Positions 1 to 11,667 of a DNA stretch of 64,000 bases are shown one piece after another. This stretch comes from Bacteroidetes bacterium GWF2_35_48 (GTDB taxonomy: Bacteria; Bacteroidota; Bacteroidia; Bacteroidales; GWF2-35-48). The position numbers were made by a program, and so were the translations under genes. The notes below the pieces were generated by a model. That model was not told where the DNA came from. It searched no databases and saw nothing but the letters and a program-made list of their open reading frames with translations. The stretch's first letter is position 1. Every line of letters starts with the position of its first letter. The DNA is taken from positions 160,425 through 224,424 of the forward strand of contig MEOG01000105.1 in assembly GCA_001769125.1 (NCBI GenBank), written 5' to 3'.

Positions 1-1329
1 AATAATAATTGTGTTTTAACGGAAAATTTTACAATTACAGAACCGGGTATTCAGACAAATTTTTTCATAAGCCATTTAACGTGTAATGGTGCAGGAAACG
101 GAGCAATTGATCTTTTGGTTTCCAATGATACTTCTGCGCATTTGTTCCTGTGGTCAAACAATGCGGTAACAGAAGATATTACGAATATTGATGCCGGAAT
201 GTATTCTATTACAGTAACCTATAATTCGATTTGTTCCATTATTGATAGTGTTTTAATATCGGAGCCACCTCCCGGATCGCTTACCATTCAATCATCTCAC
301 GGTTTTGAAGTTTGTGGTTTTTCAGGACTGACTTTAACGGCGCAGGCGGGATTTGTTTCTTATTTGTGGTCAACAGGAGCAACAACGCAACAATTAGCAG
401 TGAGTGATACCGGATTTTATTCTGTTATCGGAAGAGATGTCAATCAGTGTATTTTCACAGATACGGTTTATATTTCTTTACGTACAGCGCCCGACACACA
501 AATTATTTGCATGGCAACGGTAGATACTTCTTCACAGAAAAATGTTTTAATCTGGACTCCTGATAACGATCCTGCAATTGTTTATTACAATATTTATAAA
601 GAAACAGAAACTCCCGATGATTTTGTTGTCGCGGGAACTGTGTCTTCATTAAACGCCGGATATTTTTCAGATAATGCATCAAGTCCCGCTATTAATAATG
701 AAAGATATAAAATTACTGCGGTTGATTCTTGCGAAAATGAGTCTGATTTAAGCACCGCGCATAAAACAATTTTTCTGGATATTTCATCAACAGTTCCTGC
801 AAATTCGCTTGCTATTGGCTGGTTTGACACGTATGAAGGGTTTGATTATTCACAATACGAAATTTACAGGAGCGCTGATAGCAGTCCATTTGAAACAATT
901 GATGTGCTAAGTTATATGACTTTAAGTTATACGGATTATAACGTTCCTGCTAATGCTTTAAATGTTTGTTACAGGGTTGCCGCTATAATGTCATCCGGAA
1001 ATTGTACAACTGGAACTCATAGTTATTCAAAATCATTTTCAAATAATGCTTGTTATGAATTTCCTAATACTATTAATAAATATGAATGGGAGGAAGGTCT
1101 TGATATTTCACCGAATCCTTTAACTACTGAAGCTACTATTCGTATTAAAAATTATGACAACGAAACGTATTCATTAATAGTAAAAGACATAACTGGTAAA
1201 ACAGTTAGTATCATTGAAAATATTAAAGATGGAGCATTTATTTTTCAAAAAAATAATCTTCTTTCAGGAATGTATTTTCTGGAGTTGAGAGGCGTGAAAA
1301 ATTATTTTGGAAAGATTGTTATTGAGTGA
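1..1329 (+). CDS. T9SS-secreted protein, SprB-type repeat, 5'-partial
   Basis: The reading frame is open from the first base, so the gene begins outside the window; the first in-frame TTG/ATG codons are internal. About 442 codons are visible. An Ig-like SprB repeat lies near the start (CNGAGNGAIDLLVSND, then LWSNNAVTEDITNIDAGMYS), followed by two or more fibronectin-like beta regions. The last ~75 residues form a type A T9SS sorting domain: SPNPLTTEATIRI, then GMYFLEL and a final KIVIE. In this family the C-terminal domain directs export by the type IX system and is removed at the surface. The product is therefore probably an adhesin-like or otherwise surface-exposed protein. Ligand and substrate are unknown. 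No catalytic domain is visible in the part present. Confidence 0.88.
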   Translation, partial: NNNCVLTENFTITEPGIQTNFFISHLTCNGAGNGAIDLLVSNDTSAHLFLWSNNAVTEDITNIDAGMYSITVTYNSICSIIDSVLISEPPPGSLTIQSSHGFEVCGFSGLTLTAQAGFVSYLWSTGATTQQLAVSDTGFYSVIGRDVNQCIFTDTVYISLRTAPDTQIICMATVDTSSQKNVLIWTPDNDPAIVYYNIYKETETPDDFVVAGTVSSLNAGYFSDNASSPAINNERYKITAVDSCENESDLSTAHKTIFLDISSTVPANSLAIGWFDTYEGFDYSQYEIYRSADSSPFETIDVLSYMTLSYTDYNVPANALNVCYRVAAIMSSGNCTTGTHSYSKSFSNNACYEFPNTINKYEWEEGLDISPNPLTTEATIRIKNYDNETYSLIVKDITGKTVSIIENIKDGAFIFQKNNLLSGMYFLELRGVKNYFGKIVIE

Positions 1330-1401
1330 TATTTAAATCAGAGATAGTAAAAGCTCTAATTCTTTTCTTTTAGGTAATATTTATTTTTTACATCAAATTA
1401 A

Positions 1402-4329
1402 ATGAATCAAGCATTAGGATTTAAAATACTGGAATTAAAAGAACACATAAAAGGAGATGTTTTTACAGATGTAATTTCAACAACCATATATGCAACAGAT
1501 GCCTCTGTATATAAAGAAAAACCACTCGGTGTGGTACGTCCGAAAGATGCTGATGATATTCAGAAAATAATAATTTTCGCAAACGAAAAAAAAATCCCAT
1601 TAATTCCGCGAACTGCCGGAACTTCGCTGGCAGGACAGGTTGTAGGGCAGGGACTGGTTGTTGATGTTTCAAAATACATGACGCAGATTCTTGAGGTAAA
1701 TAAAGAAGAACATTGGGTACGTGTGCAACCGGGCGTGGTTACTGATGAATTGAATAAATATCTTGAAGCTTATGGTTTGTTTTTCGGTCCTGAAACATCC
1801 ACTTCTAACCGATGTATGATTGGTGGAATGGTGGGAAATAATTCCTGTGGTGCACATTCGCTGATATATGGCAACACGAGAGATCATACGCTTGAAATAA
1901 AAGGTTTTTTAAGTGATGGTTCTGAAGTAATTTTTAATGCAATTTCTTCATCAGAATTTGAAAAAAAATGCGAAGGCGAAAATCTTGAAAATAAAATATA
2001 CAGGCAGATAAAAAATACTCTTTCAGAAACAAGCAATCAAAAGGAAATTGAAGAACAATATCCTGATAAAAAACTGAAAAGGCGAAATACCGGATATGCC
2101 CTCGACCTGCTTCTCGATACACAGTTTTTTTCAAAAACCAAAGAGCCTTTTAATTTTTGTAAACTTATAGCAGGTTCAGAAGGGACGCTTGTTTTCATGA
2201 CAGAAATTAAGCTGAATCTTGTTCCGCTGCCGCCAAAAGTAACAGGATTGATGTGTGCGCATTTTAATACCTTGCGTGAAGCTTTTCTTGGGAATCTTGT
2301 AGCCCTGGATCACAAACCCGGTGCTGTTGAAATGATGGACGATGTTATTATTGAGTGCGCAAAAAGCAGTGTTGAGCATAGCAAAAACAGTTTTTTTGTA
2401 AAGGGAAATCCGAAAGCAATTCTTGTAATTGAGTTTGTGCGCGATACCAAAGAAGAAATTTTAGAAATAGCACAATCACTTGAGGAAGATTTTCGTGCTG
2501 CCGGTCTGGGCTATCATTTCCCTCTAATTTTTGGAACTGACACAAAAAAAGTATGGAACCTGCGTAAAGCCGGATTGGGCTTGCTTTCTAATGTTGTTGG
2601 CGATAAAAAGCCTGTTACCGTTATTGAAGATACAGCGGTAAATCCTGAGGTTTTACCTGATTATCTTGAAGAATTTGAAGGAATACTAAAAAAATATGGA
2701 TTACGATGTGTTTACTATGCGCATATAGCAACAGGTGAGATTCATCTGAAACCGGAATTGAATCTGAAAGACCCTAAAGATGTTGAAATTTTCAGAGCTT
2801 TAGGTAAAGATGTTGCTTTATTAGTGAAGAAATACAGAGGTTCTTTAAGTGGCGAGCATGGCGATGGAAGGCTTCGCGGAGAATTTATACCATTGATGCT
2901 GGGGGAGAAAGTGTATCAATTGCTAAAAGAAGTAAAAAACACCTGGGATCCGCTTGGAATTTTCAATCCCGGAAAAATTACCGATACGCCTCCAATGAAC
3001 ACTTCGCTGCGGTATAAAAGCGGACAGAAAACGAAAGAGCTGAAAACTTATTTTGATTTTTCTTCAACACAGGGAATGATGCGTGCAATTGAAGCATGCA
3101 ATGGTTCTGCTGATTGCAGGAAATCAGAATTGATTGGTGGCACGATGTGTCCCAGCTATATGGCAACAAAAAATGAAAACAGCACAACACGTGCCAGAGC
3201 TAATATTCTCAGAGAATTTATCAGTACTTCATTAAAATCAAATCCTTTTGACCATAAGGAAATTTATGAAGTTCTTGATCTTTGTCTGTCATGCAAGGGA
3301 TGCAAATCAGAGTGTCCTTCAAATGTTGACATGACAAAATTGAAAGCAGAATTTTTGCAACATTATTATGAGTCTAATGGTGTGCCTTTACGTTCAAAAA
3401 TGGTTGCAACTTTTGGAAAGATCCATAAGCTTTTCAGCAAAACACCTTTTCTTTATAATCTGTTTGCCAGAGCGGGCTGGAGTGCTTCTCTTATAAAAAA
3501 TATTTTGAACTTCGCACCTCAGCGAAAGCTTCCTTTTTTAAGCAAACAAACACTTTTAAGCTGGTGGCTGAAGCATTGTGAGAATCCTGAAAATCCGATT
3601 AAAAAAATATATTTGTTTGCTGATGAATTTACAAATTATTCGGAGAGTGATATTGGAATTAAAACAATTCAATTGTTGCGTAAGCTGGGTTATGCAGTCA
3701 TTATTCCGCAACATATAGAAAGTGGTCGTACCTATTTATCAAAAGGACTCGTTAAGAAAGCCAAAGCAATCGCAAACAGAAATGTTGTGTTGCTGAAACA
3801 TCTGATTACTGAAAAAACTCCTTTAATCGGCATAGAACCCTCTGCAATATTGACGTTTCGTGATGAGTACATCGAGCTGGCAGATAAAGATCTTGTTGCA
3901 GATGCAAAGAAAATTGCCGCACATACTTTTTTAATTGATGAGTTTATAGCAGCAGAAATTGAGATGGGAAATATAAAAGCATCTTCATTTTCAGACAAAG
4001 AAAAGCACATAAAATTACACGGACACTGTCATCAGAAATCACTTGCTTCGACTGCTTCAATCGTGAAAATGCTCACGCTGCCTGTTAATTACAAGGTTGA
4101 AGAAATTAAGTCGGGATGTTGTGGTATGGCCGGTTCGTTCGGATACGAAAAAGAGCATTATGAATTATCAATGCAAATTGGAGAACTTGTTCTTTTTCCT
4201 GAAGTAAGAAAAGCGAAATCGGAACAGATTATTTCAGCGCCCGGAACCAGTTGCAGGCAACAGATTCAAGACGGAACAGGAAGAAAAGCTTTCCATCCGG
4301 TTGAGATTTTATTTGATGCCTTAACCTGA
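1402..4329 (+). CDS. FAD-binding oxidoreductase fused to 4Fe-4S/CCG module (D-2-hydroxyacid dehydrogenase, YdiJ/GlcD-GlcF type)
   Basis: This 975-residue fusion has a PCMH-type FAD-binding domain at roughly residues 40-270 (PRTAGTSLAGQ near 72), an FAD-oxidase C-terminal domain to about 540 (SGEHGDGRLRGEF), a ferredoxin-like segment with Cys628, 631, 634 and 638 (CLSCKGCKSEC), and a CCG heterodisulfide-reductase-type domain near the end (GHCHQKS, then CCGMAGSFGYE). This order matches YdiJ and D-lactate/D-2-hydroxyglutarate dehydrogenases, which oxidise a D-2-hydroxyacid and pass electrons through Fe-S clusters to a carrier. Length is close to the ~1000 aa family norm. It stands 72 bp after the T9SS gene with no obvious operon partner. 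The exact substrate cannot be told from sequence. Confidence 0.9.
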   Translation: MNQALGFKILELKEHIKGDVFTDVISTTIYATDASVYKEKPLGVVRPKDADDIQKIIIFANEKKIPLIPRTAGTSLAGQVVGQGLVVDVSKYMTQILEVNKEEHWVRVQPGVVTDELNKYLEAYGLFFGPETSTSNRCMIGGMVGNNSCGAHSLIYGNTRDHTLEIKGFLSDGSEVIFNAISSSEFEKKCEGENLENKIYRQIKNTLSETSNQKEIEEQYPDKKLKRRNTGYALDLLLDTQFFSKTKEPFNFCKLIAGSEGTLVFMTEIKLNLVPLPPKVTGLMCAHFNTLREAFLGNLVALDHKPGAVEMMDDVIIECAKSSVEHSKNSFFVKGNPKAILVIEFVRDTKEEILEIAQSLEEDFRAAGLGYHFPLIFGTDTKKVWNLRKAGLGLLSNVVGDKKPVTVIEDTAVNPEVLPDYLEEFEGILKKYGLRCVYYAHIATGEIHLKPELNLKDPKDVEIFRALGKDVALLVKKYRGSLSGEHGDGRLRGEFIPLMLGEKVYQLLKEVKNTWDPLGIFNPGKITDTPPMNTSLRYKSGQKTKELKTYFDFSSTQGMMRAIEACNGSADCRKSELIGGTMCPSYMATKNENSTTRARANILREFISTSLKSNPFDHKEIYEVLDLCLSCKGCKSECPSNVDMTKLKAEFLQHYYESNGVPLRSKMVATFGKIHKLFSKTPFLYNLFARAGWSASLIKNILNFAPQRKLPFLSKQTLLSWWLKHCENPENPIKKIYLFADEFTNYSESDIGIKTIQLLRKLGYAVIIPQHIESGRTYLSKGLVKKAKAIANRNVVLLKHLITEKTPLIGIEPSAILTFRDEYIELADKDLVADAKKIAAHTFLIDEFIAAEIEMGNIKASSFSDKEKHIKLHGHCHQKSLASTASIVKMLTLPVNYKVEEIKSGCCGMAGSFGYEKEHYELSMQIGELVLFPEVRKAKSEQIISAPGTSCRQQIQDGTGRKAFHPVEILFDALT

Positions 4330-4355
4330 TTCATCGCTGTTAGCAAATGTGTAGC

Positions 4356-5306
4356 TTATTTCTTAATCTTTAATTTTTTTTGAAGTTCGTCTATAAGCTT
4401 GTCTTTGCTTTCAAGAAGTTTGTCTTTGTCTTGAATAGTTTTTTCTTTTTCAGCAATTAATTTTTCAGAATCTTCCTTTATTTTTTTTATTTCAATTTCT
4501 TTTTCCTGTTCTTTTTCTCTTTCTAATTCAGCCAATGCATCAAGAATTTCATCTTCTGCGTCCATTTTTTTTCTTATCTCCGGTTCACTTACGGCTTTCT
4601 GTAATCTTCGGATTAAATTTCTATATTTTTCAGGAAAATCATTCTCGTTGACATTCAATATATGATCGTTGTTTGTTCTGCTGCTTTGATCAAATATACT
4701 TAATAATATTTCTAATTCATTTCTGCGTTTTTCTTTTAATTCAGGTATCGGTATTGTATAGCTTTCATGGTTTAAGCTATCTATAAAATATTCTTTCTGT
4801 TTTATTTCTTTTCCGTTGCTTACATCTATATATATTTTTTCTGATTTTATAACGGGTATTCCATGTATGTTATCTAATTCATGACCTAAAAAATAAATAC
4901 TGATAATCTCACATGCACGTTTTTCTTTTTTACCATTATTGTTTATGTAGTAGACATTATTTTTGTTACTGTATTGTTCTCCTAAATATTTTCTGAAACG
5001 AAGAATATCAGTTGCAAATTTGGCTTTTTGAATTTCAATGATAACTATTTTTTCACTATCATTTGTGCGTATTTTAGCTGTGAAATCTAATCTGTAAACA
5101 GTAAAAAAATTTGTTCTTTCAGTTTTCTTTTCAGATTGATTTTTCTTTTTTAAAGTTTTATCAATATTTGTAACAAATTCTTTCGGGGAAAAATCCAATA
5201 TTTCAATATCTTGTTTAATTATTGATGAAATTATTAATTTGGCTATTTTACTATCCTCCATCAAATATTTAAAAACAACATCATATATTGGGTTTGCGAT
5301 TTGCAT
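4356..5306 (-). CDS. Rpn / PD-(D/E)XK nuclease-family transposase-like protein
   Basis: The protein has 316 residues. It opens with MQIANPIYDVVFKYLMED, the hallmark N-terminus of the PD-(D/E)XK 'transposase' family (PDDEXK_2, related to recombination-promoting Rpn nucleases). Candidate active-site residues are the Asp of YRLDFTA and the Glu-Ile-Gln-Lys of IIEIQKAK, so the nuclease core looks intact. The last ~70 residues are a Lys/Glu-rich coiled coil. No terminal inverted repeats are seen next to it, so there is no direct sign that it is mobile. It is convergent with the dehydrogenase (26 bp gap) and divergent from guaB. In vivo function in Bacteroidota is unknown. Confidence 0.82.
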   Translation of the reverse strand: MQIANPIYDVVFKYLMEDSKIAKLIISSIIKQDIEILDFSPKEFVTNIDKTLKKKNQSEKKTERTNFFTVYRLDFTAKIRTNDSEKIVIIEIQKAKFATDILRFRKYLGEQYSNKNNVYYINNNGKKEKRACEIISIYFLGHELDNIHGIPVIKSEKIYIDVSNGKEIKQKEYFIDSLNHESYTIPIPELKEKRRNELEILLSIFDQSSRTNNDHILNVNENDFPEKYRNLIRRLQKAVSEPEIRKKMDAEDEILDALAELEREKEQEKEIEIKKIKEDSEKLIAEKEKTIQDKDKLLESKDKLIDELQKKLKIKK

Positions 5307-5545
5307 ATTTTTAACTTTTATATTTTAATATTTAGACAAAGATAATGAATTTAAGCGAATTGAATAATTTTTAGTTCTTGTTTTTTGAGATGCTTCGTTG
5401 CTATTATATATATAAGCTTAAGGAAAAAAAATAATAATTAAACGTTTAAGCCCTTGTCTGCCAAATTCTTAAATCTTTGTTAAAATCTATCATTATTATC
5501 TCTTTCTTTTTTAAATTTTGCTAAATTTGGCAAATTTTAAAATAA

Positions 5546-7030
<1,485 letters not shown>

Positions 7031-7053
7031 GGTATTTCAGGGTAATTGTTTCA

Positions 7054-7083
7054 AGGGTAATTTCGACTCCGCTCAATTACCCT
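7054..7083 (+). terminator. Hairpin downstream of guaB
   Basis: Perfect 9-bp stem: AGGGTAATT at 7054-7062 pairs with AATTACCCT at 7075-7083 across a 12-base loop (TCGACTCCGCTC). It starts 23 bp after the guaB stop and an AT-rich stretch follows. There is no clean U-run, so termination is plausible but unproven. The loop word is a common repeat in Bacteroidota spacers, so it may equally be a dispersed repeat. Confidence 0.4.
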
Positions 7084-7141
7084 AATATATACTAAAATTT
7101 AGAATAAATCGTTTTTTAACTTTTAAAATAAAATTAGAGCT

Positions 7142-9160
7142 ATGAAAAGAGGATTATTTGTATTTGTTTTTGTATCATTTTTTTCAACACTGTTTGGTGT
7201 AAATTTATTAAATAAAGATTCTGTGTTGTTGATTATTGATGGAAAAGATATTACAGTTGCCGAGTTTGAACGTATTTACAAAAAGAATAATTCCAAGGAA
7301 AGCCAGTTGGATGCAAAGTCTATGGAAGAATATCTGGAATTATTTATTAATTTCAAACTGAAAGTAATGGAAGCCGTGAAGCAGGGGTTAGATACTTCTA
7401 AATCTTTTAAAACAGAGCTTTCCGGTTACAGGAAACAGTTAACAAAACCTTATCTTGTAGATAAAGATATTGACGAAGCATTGATGAAAGAGGCCTATGA
7501 TCGCATGAAGTATGATGTGGAAGCAAGCCATATTTTAATTAAATTAGATGCAAATGCTAGTCCTAAAGATACGCTTGATGCGTATAATAAAATTATGAAA
7601 GCCCGCAAAAGACTTATAGATGGAGAGGCTTTTGATGTTGTCGCAAAAGAAATGTCGGAAGATCCTTCTGCAAAAGACAACGGTGGTTATCTGGGATATT
7701 TTACCGCATTTCAGATGGTGTATCCCTTTGAGTCAGCTGCATTCAATACAGAACCCGGAAAAATTTCAAATCCTTTTAAAACAAGTTTTGGATTTCATGT
7801 TGTAAAAGTTCTTAAGAAAAGACTTGCGGTAGGAGAGGTTAAGGTAGCGCATATCATGGTAACAACACCCAAGGGTATTTCGCCAGATGATGAAGCTAAA
7901 GCAAAAACACGAATTTTTGAAGTTTATGAAAAATTAAAAGCTGGCGGCGATTTTGTAACACTTGCCCGTGAAAATTCTGATGATAAAGGAACTGCGTCAA
8001 GAGGGGGCGACCTTCCCTGGTTTGGAACAGGCAGAATGGTTCCTGAATTTGAAAAAGCTGCTTTCGCACTTGCAAAAAATGGTGATTATTCGGAACCTGT
8101 AAAAACATCATTTGGCTGGCATATCATTAAGAGAATCGAGAAAAAAGAAATCGGCGCTTACGATGATGTGAAAGCAGATATTAAAAATAAAATTTCTAAA
8201 GACGAACGTGCAGACCGTAGTCGTCAGGCTGTGATTGCAAAGCTTAAAACTGAATATGATTTCCGCGAATTTGGAGATGAAGCTAAAACAAAGGGAAAGA
8301 AAAAGAAAGATCAGGAAATTGTTTTAAGCAGAAAAAATATTGAGGATTTTTATACCGTTGTTACAGATTCTATATTCCACGGAAAATGGCAGGAAAGTTT
8401 AGCTTCTGGTCTTACGAAAAATATTTTTTCAATTGGTGATTCTGTATATACTCAGAAAGATTTTACGGCTTTTATTATGAAGTTTAACCGCAAGGGAACA
8501 AAGATGCCAATTCAGGAATTAGTAGACCAGAAATACAAAGAATTTATTGATAACAAAGTTATAAAGTATGAAGAAGATAGATTGGAGCAAAAATATGCAG
8601 ACTTCAAATATCTTATGAATGAATATCATGATGGCATTTTGCTTTTTGAATTAACAGACAGAATGGTCTGGTCTAAAGCAATGAAAGATACTATTGGTCT
8701 CAAAGATTTTTACGAGCAGAATAAAGCAAAGTATATGTGGGATACTAGATACGATTTAAGTGTTTATACTTGTAAAACTGAAAAAATCCTGGCAAAAGCT
8801 TATGACAAAGTAAGCGATGCAAAGAAGCCTTTGTCTTTTGATGAAACCATGAAATTAATGAACAAAAAAGACACAAGCAATATGAAAATTGCTGAGAAGG
8901 GACGGTTCCTCAAAGGAGAGAATAAAATTGTGGATTTGAAAGTTGCAGAGCTGGCGCAAAAGAAATCTTTAATTTTTAAAAATGAGAATTTGCAGATTGT
9001 TGAAATAAAATTAATTGACCCTATGCCAAAATCAATAGATGAAGCGAAGGGCTTAATTACTGCTGATTATCAGACATTTCTTGAAGATAAATGGATAAGC
9101 GAACTAAGAACAAAGTATAAACCTGTGGTTAATAAAGATGCACTGAAACTTGTGAAGTGA
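7142..9160 (+). CDS. Periplasmic peptidyl-prolyl isomerase with two parvulin domains (PpiC/SurA type)
   Basis: The protein has 672 residues. It opens with a signal peptide (MKRGLFVFVFVSFFSTLFG) and a SurA_N-like helical region. Two parvulin rotamase domains follow at about 127-230 (ASHILIKLD, GGYLGYFTAFQMVYPFE, TSFGFHVVKV) and 232-345 (VAHIMVTTP, GGDLPWFGTGRMVPEFE, TSFGWHIIKR). The C-terminal 300 residues are a chaperone-like extension without a recognisable catalytic domain. Family members catalyse prolyl cis-trans isomerisation and escort outer-membrane proteins through the periplasm. It heads a run of three related genes, pointing to a shared role in outer-membrane biogenesis. Confidence 0.9.
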   Translation: MKRGLFVFVFVSFFSTLFGVNLLNKDSVLLIIDGKDITVAEFERIYKKNNSKESQLDAKSMEEYLELFINFKLKVMEAVKQGLDTSKSFKTELSGYRKQLTKPYLVDKDIDEALMKEAYDRMKYDVEASHILIKLDANASPKDTLDAYNKIMKARKRLIDGEAFDVVAKEMSEDPSAKDNGGYLGYFTAFQMVYPFESAAFNTEPGKISNPFKTSFGFHVVKVLKKRLAVGEVKVAHIMVTTPKGISPDDEAKAKTRIFEVYEKLKAGGDFVTLARENSDDKGTASRGGDLPWFGTGRMVPEFEKAAFALAKNGDYSEPVKTSFGWHIIKRIEKKEIGAYDDVKADIKNKISKDERADRSRQAVIAKLKTEYDFREFGDEAKTKGKKKKDQEIVLSRKNIEDFYTVVTDSIFHGKWQESLASGLTKNIFSIGDSVYTQKDFTAFIMKFNRKGTKMPIQELVDQKYKEFIDNKVIKYEEDRLEQKYADFKYLMNEYHDGILLFELTDRMVWSKAMKDTIGLKDFYEQNKAKYMWDTRYDLSVYTCKTEKILAKAYDKVSDAKKPLSFDETMKLMNKKDTSNMKIAEKGRFLKGENKIVDLKVAELAQKKSLIFKNENLQIVEIKLIDPMPKSIDEAKGLITADYQTFLEDKWISELRTKYKPVVNKDALKLVK

Positions 9161-9324
9161 TGCTTGTTTTCAAACTTAATAAACAGGACAATTTTGTCTT
9201 GCTGATCGCTGTGGCAATTCGTTGATTTTTTCTGATTGTATTATCTGCCTTCATCTTCGAAATCTACGGGAAACAAAAATGTAGCAGCTACACAATAAAA
9301 ATTGACAAAATAATATTTTATAAA

Positions 9325-10263
9325 ATGAGGATATTTTTTCCTTATATTTTTCTTTTCTTATTATACCTTACTACTTCTTGTACGCAGCAGGAGCAATCTG
9401 TAGATACAACAAATGCTATTGCCCGTGTTGGTGATAAATATCTTTTTTTTGACGATATCCGTTCCGTATTTCCAGAAAACATGAGTACCGAAGACAGCAT
9501 TGTTTTTTTGAAAAATTATATTGACCGTTGGATAAGAAAACAGGTGTTGCTTTCTCAATCTGAAAAAGAATTGACTGAAAAGCAGAGAGATTTTTCAAGT
9601 CAGCTTGAAGAATATAAAAACACGATGCAGATTCATAAGTTTGAACAACTAATCGTTTCTAAAAATCTTGATACCCTCATTTCTGACGAAGAATTGCAAA
9701 CATTTTATGAAGCGCATAAAAACGATTTCAGATTAAAAGAAAGTATTTTGAACCCTTTGTTTGTAAGGATACCAAAGACTGTTAAAAATCTCGCTCAGGT
9801 CAGAATGTGGTACAAATCATCAAAGGAAGAAGATTTTGAAAGATTAGTGAAATTTGCATTTAATAACAAAGGCGATTTTTTTTATGAAAATGATGAATGG
9901 TACGATTTCTCAGATTTTTTCAAGAAAATTCCTATAGAGACCGGTCCGTCAGATGAACAATTTCTTTTGTACAACAAAAATATCGAATTGCAGGATTCTG
10001 TTGACTATTACTTTATTTCAATAAAGGATTTCAAACTGAGAAAAGACGTACCACCTCTGGCTTACGCAAAAAATCAGGTAAGGTCAATGATACTGAATAA
10101 AAGAAAAATAAATCTTATTAATGATTTGCATATTCGCGTAAGTAATGAAGCAATAAATGAAAAGTTTGCAGAGATTTATTCCAAAGAAATTAATGCATTG
10201 AATGAGGTAGAAGATGCGTATAAGGATAGTATTAAAAAAATATCATTAAAAAATAAAAAATAG
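9325..10263 (+). CDS. Lipoprotein, SurA-N-like, part of PPIase cluster
   Basis: The protein has 312 residues. It carries a lipoprotein signal peptide with a probable lipidation Cys in LTTSCTQQE, so it is predicted to be membrane-anchored and facing the periplasm. After it, NAIARVGDKYLFFDDI resembles the start of SurA-type N-terminal domains, and a helical stretch (WIRKQVLLSQSEKEL) fits too. No parvulin active-site pattern is evident, so it is probably a non-catalytic chaperone partner. It ends 5 bp before the next gene and is likely co-transcribed with it. The 164-bp spacer upstream holds only AT-rich sequence and a fragment of a common phylum repeat. Confidence 0.72.
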   Translation: MRIFFPYIFLFLLYLTTSCTQQEQSVDTTNAIARVGDKYLFFDDIRSVFPENMSTEDSIVFLKNYIDRWIRKQVLLSQSEKELTEKQRDFSSQLEEYKNTMQIHKFEQLIVSKNLDTLISDEELQTFYEAHKNDFRLKESILNPLFVRIPKTVKNLAQVRMWYKSSKEEDFERLVKFAFNNKGDFFYENDEWYDFSDFFKKIPIETGPSDEQFLLYNKNIELQDSVDYYFISIKDFKLRKDVPPLAYAKNQVRSMILNKRKINLINDLHIRVSNEAINEKFAEIYSKEINALNEVEDAYKDSIKKISLKNKK

Positions 10264-10268
10264 AAATT

Positions 10269-11624
10269 ATGTTTAAACCTGTTATTGTAATAATAATTTT
10301 TTTCATACAGATTTCATCAACTCAGGCGCAGCCCCCGGAGGGAAAAGTGATAGATCAGGTCTTAGGAATTGTGGGAAACAAAATCATTTTAAAATCCGAT
10401 ATTGAAAACCAGTTTATTCAATATAAAGCACAAGGTTTGTCTGATGATGGAGATATTAAATGCCAGATTTTGGAAGAGATGTTATTTCAGAAGTTGTTAG
10501 TTACACAGGCTGATTTGGACAGTCTTGAGATATCCGATAAAGAGCTTGAAGGTGAATTAGATCACAGAATTAACACCTTTATCACTCAAATCGGCTCTGA
10601 AGAAAAGCTCGAACAGTATTACAATAAATCAATTCGTGAGATTAAAGCCGATTTTAAAGAAATAATAAAAGATCAGTTGCTCGCGCAGAAAATGCAGCAG
10701 AAACTTACAAAGGACGTAAAGCTTACTCCTGCTGATGTTCAGAAATTTTACAGAAGTATTCCTACAGATAGTCTTCCGCAGGTAAATGGCTTCCACGAAA
10801 TTTACCAGATTGTTAAATATCCTGCATTTACTGATGAAGAAAAACAATTGATACGTGAAAGATTAGAAGGTTTCAGAACAAGAGTTCAAGCTGGTGAAAA
10901 GTTTTCAACGCTTGCGGTTTTATATTCTGAAGACCCCGGATCTGCTAAAAGCGGAGGAGAACTTGGCTTTGTCGGAAGAAACGATCTTGTTCCCGAGTTT
11001 GCTGCTGTTGCTTTTAAAATGAAAAATCCGGGCGATGTTTCCCGAGTTGTTGAGACCGAATATGGATTTCATATCATTCAGCTTATTGAGCGTAAAGGCG
11101 AGCGTATCAATGTTCGTCATATTCTTTTAAGTCCTAAGGTTTCGACGGATGAAGCTGTGAAGGCCGCTAATCTTATGGACAGTGTTTACGTGCTTTTAAC
11201 CAAAGATACGCTAAAATTTGAAGATGCCGTGCAAAAATTTTCTGAAGATGATCGTTCAAAAAATGCCAGTGGACTCATGGTAAATCAGTATACCGGAAAT
11301 ACAAAATTTGAAGACGACCATATTGATCCAAAGACAAAATTTGTTATTCAAAATCTGAAAATCGGAGAGATTTCGAAGCCTTTTGAAACAAAGGATGACA
11401 GAGGGAAACAAGTTTACAAAATCGTCAGCGTGAAATCAAAAGTTAAAACACATGCTGCAAATTTAACAGACGATTACAAGGAAATTCAGGATATGGCTGT
11501 TGCAATGGAAAAGCAAAAGACCGTGAAAAACTGGATTAACAAAAAAATTGAATCTACTTATCTTAAAATTGACGAATCCTATAAAAATTGCACTTTTGAA
11601 TACGGAAAGTGGAATAAGAAGTGA
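10269..11624 (+). CDS. Periplasmic chaperone / peptidyl-prolyl isomerase SurA-like
   Basis: The protein has 451 residues. A signal peptide (MFKPVIVIIIFFIQISSTQAQ) precedes a SurA N-terminal domain (VIDQVLGIVGNKIILKSDIE). The first parvulin domain, about 175-280, is complete (YSEDPGSAKSGGELGF, VPEFAAVAF, EYGFHIIQLIE). A second, at about 283-400, is more degenerate (RHILLSP, YKIVSVK). Length and order match E. coli SurA (~430 aa), a holdase and PPIase for beta-barrel proteins entering the BAM pathway. It lies 5 bp after the lipoprotein gene, so the pair is probably translated from one mRNA. Confidence 0.88.
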   Translation: MFKPVIVIIIFFIQISSTQAQPPEGKVIDQVLGIVGNKIILKSDIENQFIQYKAQGLSDDGDIKCQILEEMLFQKLLVTQADLDSLEISDKELEGELDHRINTFITQIGSEEKLEQYYNKSIREIKADFKEIIKDQLLAQKMQQKLTKDVKLTPADVQKFYRSIPTDSLPQVNGFHEIYQIVKYPAFTDEEKQLIRERLEGFRTRVQAGEKFSTLAVLYSEDPGSAKSGGELGFVGRNDLVPEFAAVAFKMKNPGDVSRVVETEYGFHIIQLIERKGERINVRHILLSPKVSTDEAVKAANLMDSVYVLLTKDTLKFEDAVQKFSEDDRSKNASGLMVNQYTGNTKFEDDHIDPKTKFVIQNLKIGEISKPFETKDDRGKQVYKIVSVKSKVKTHAANLTDDYKEIQDMAVAMEKQKTVKNWINKKIESTYLKIDESYKNCTFEYGKWNKK

Positions 11625-11667
11625 TATCCTGAAATGTTTTTTTGACAAAATTTATAAATAATCAAAG

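Noticed and set aside
4356..5306. Insertion sequence around the PD-(D/E)XK transposase-family gene
   Set aside because: No terminal inverted repeats or target duplication seen; the family name does not imply an active element.
5522..5529. guaB promoter box TAAATTTG
   Set aside because: Matches the -7 consensus but no TTG box lies at the right distance upstream.
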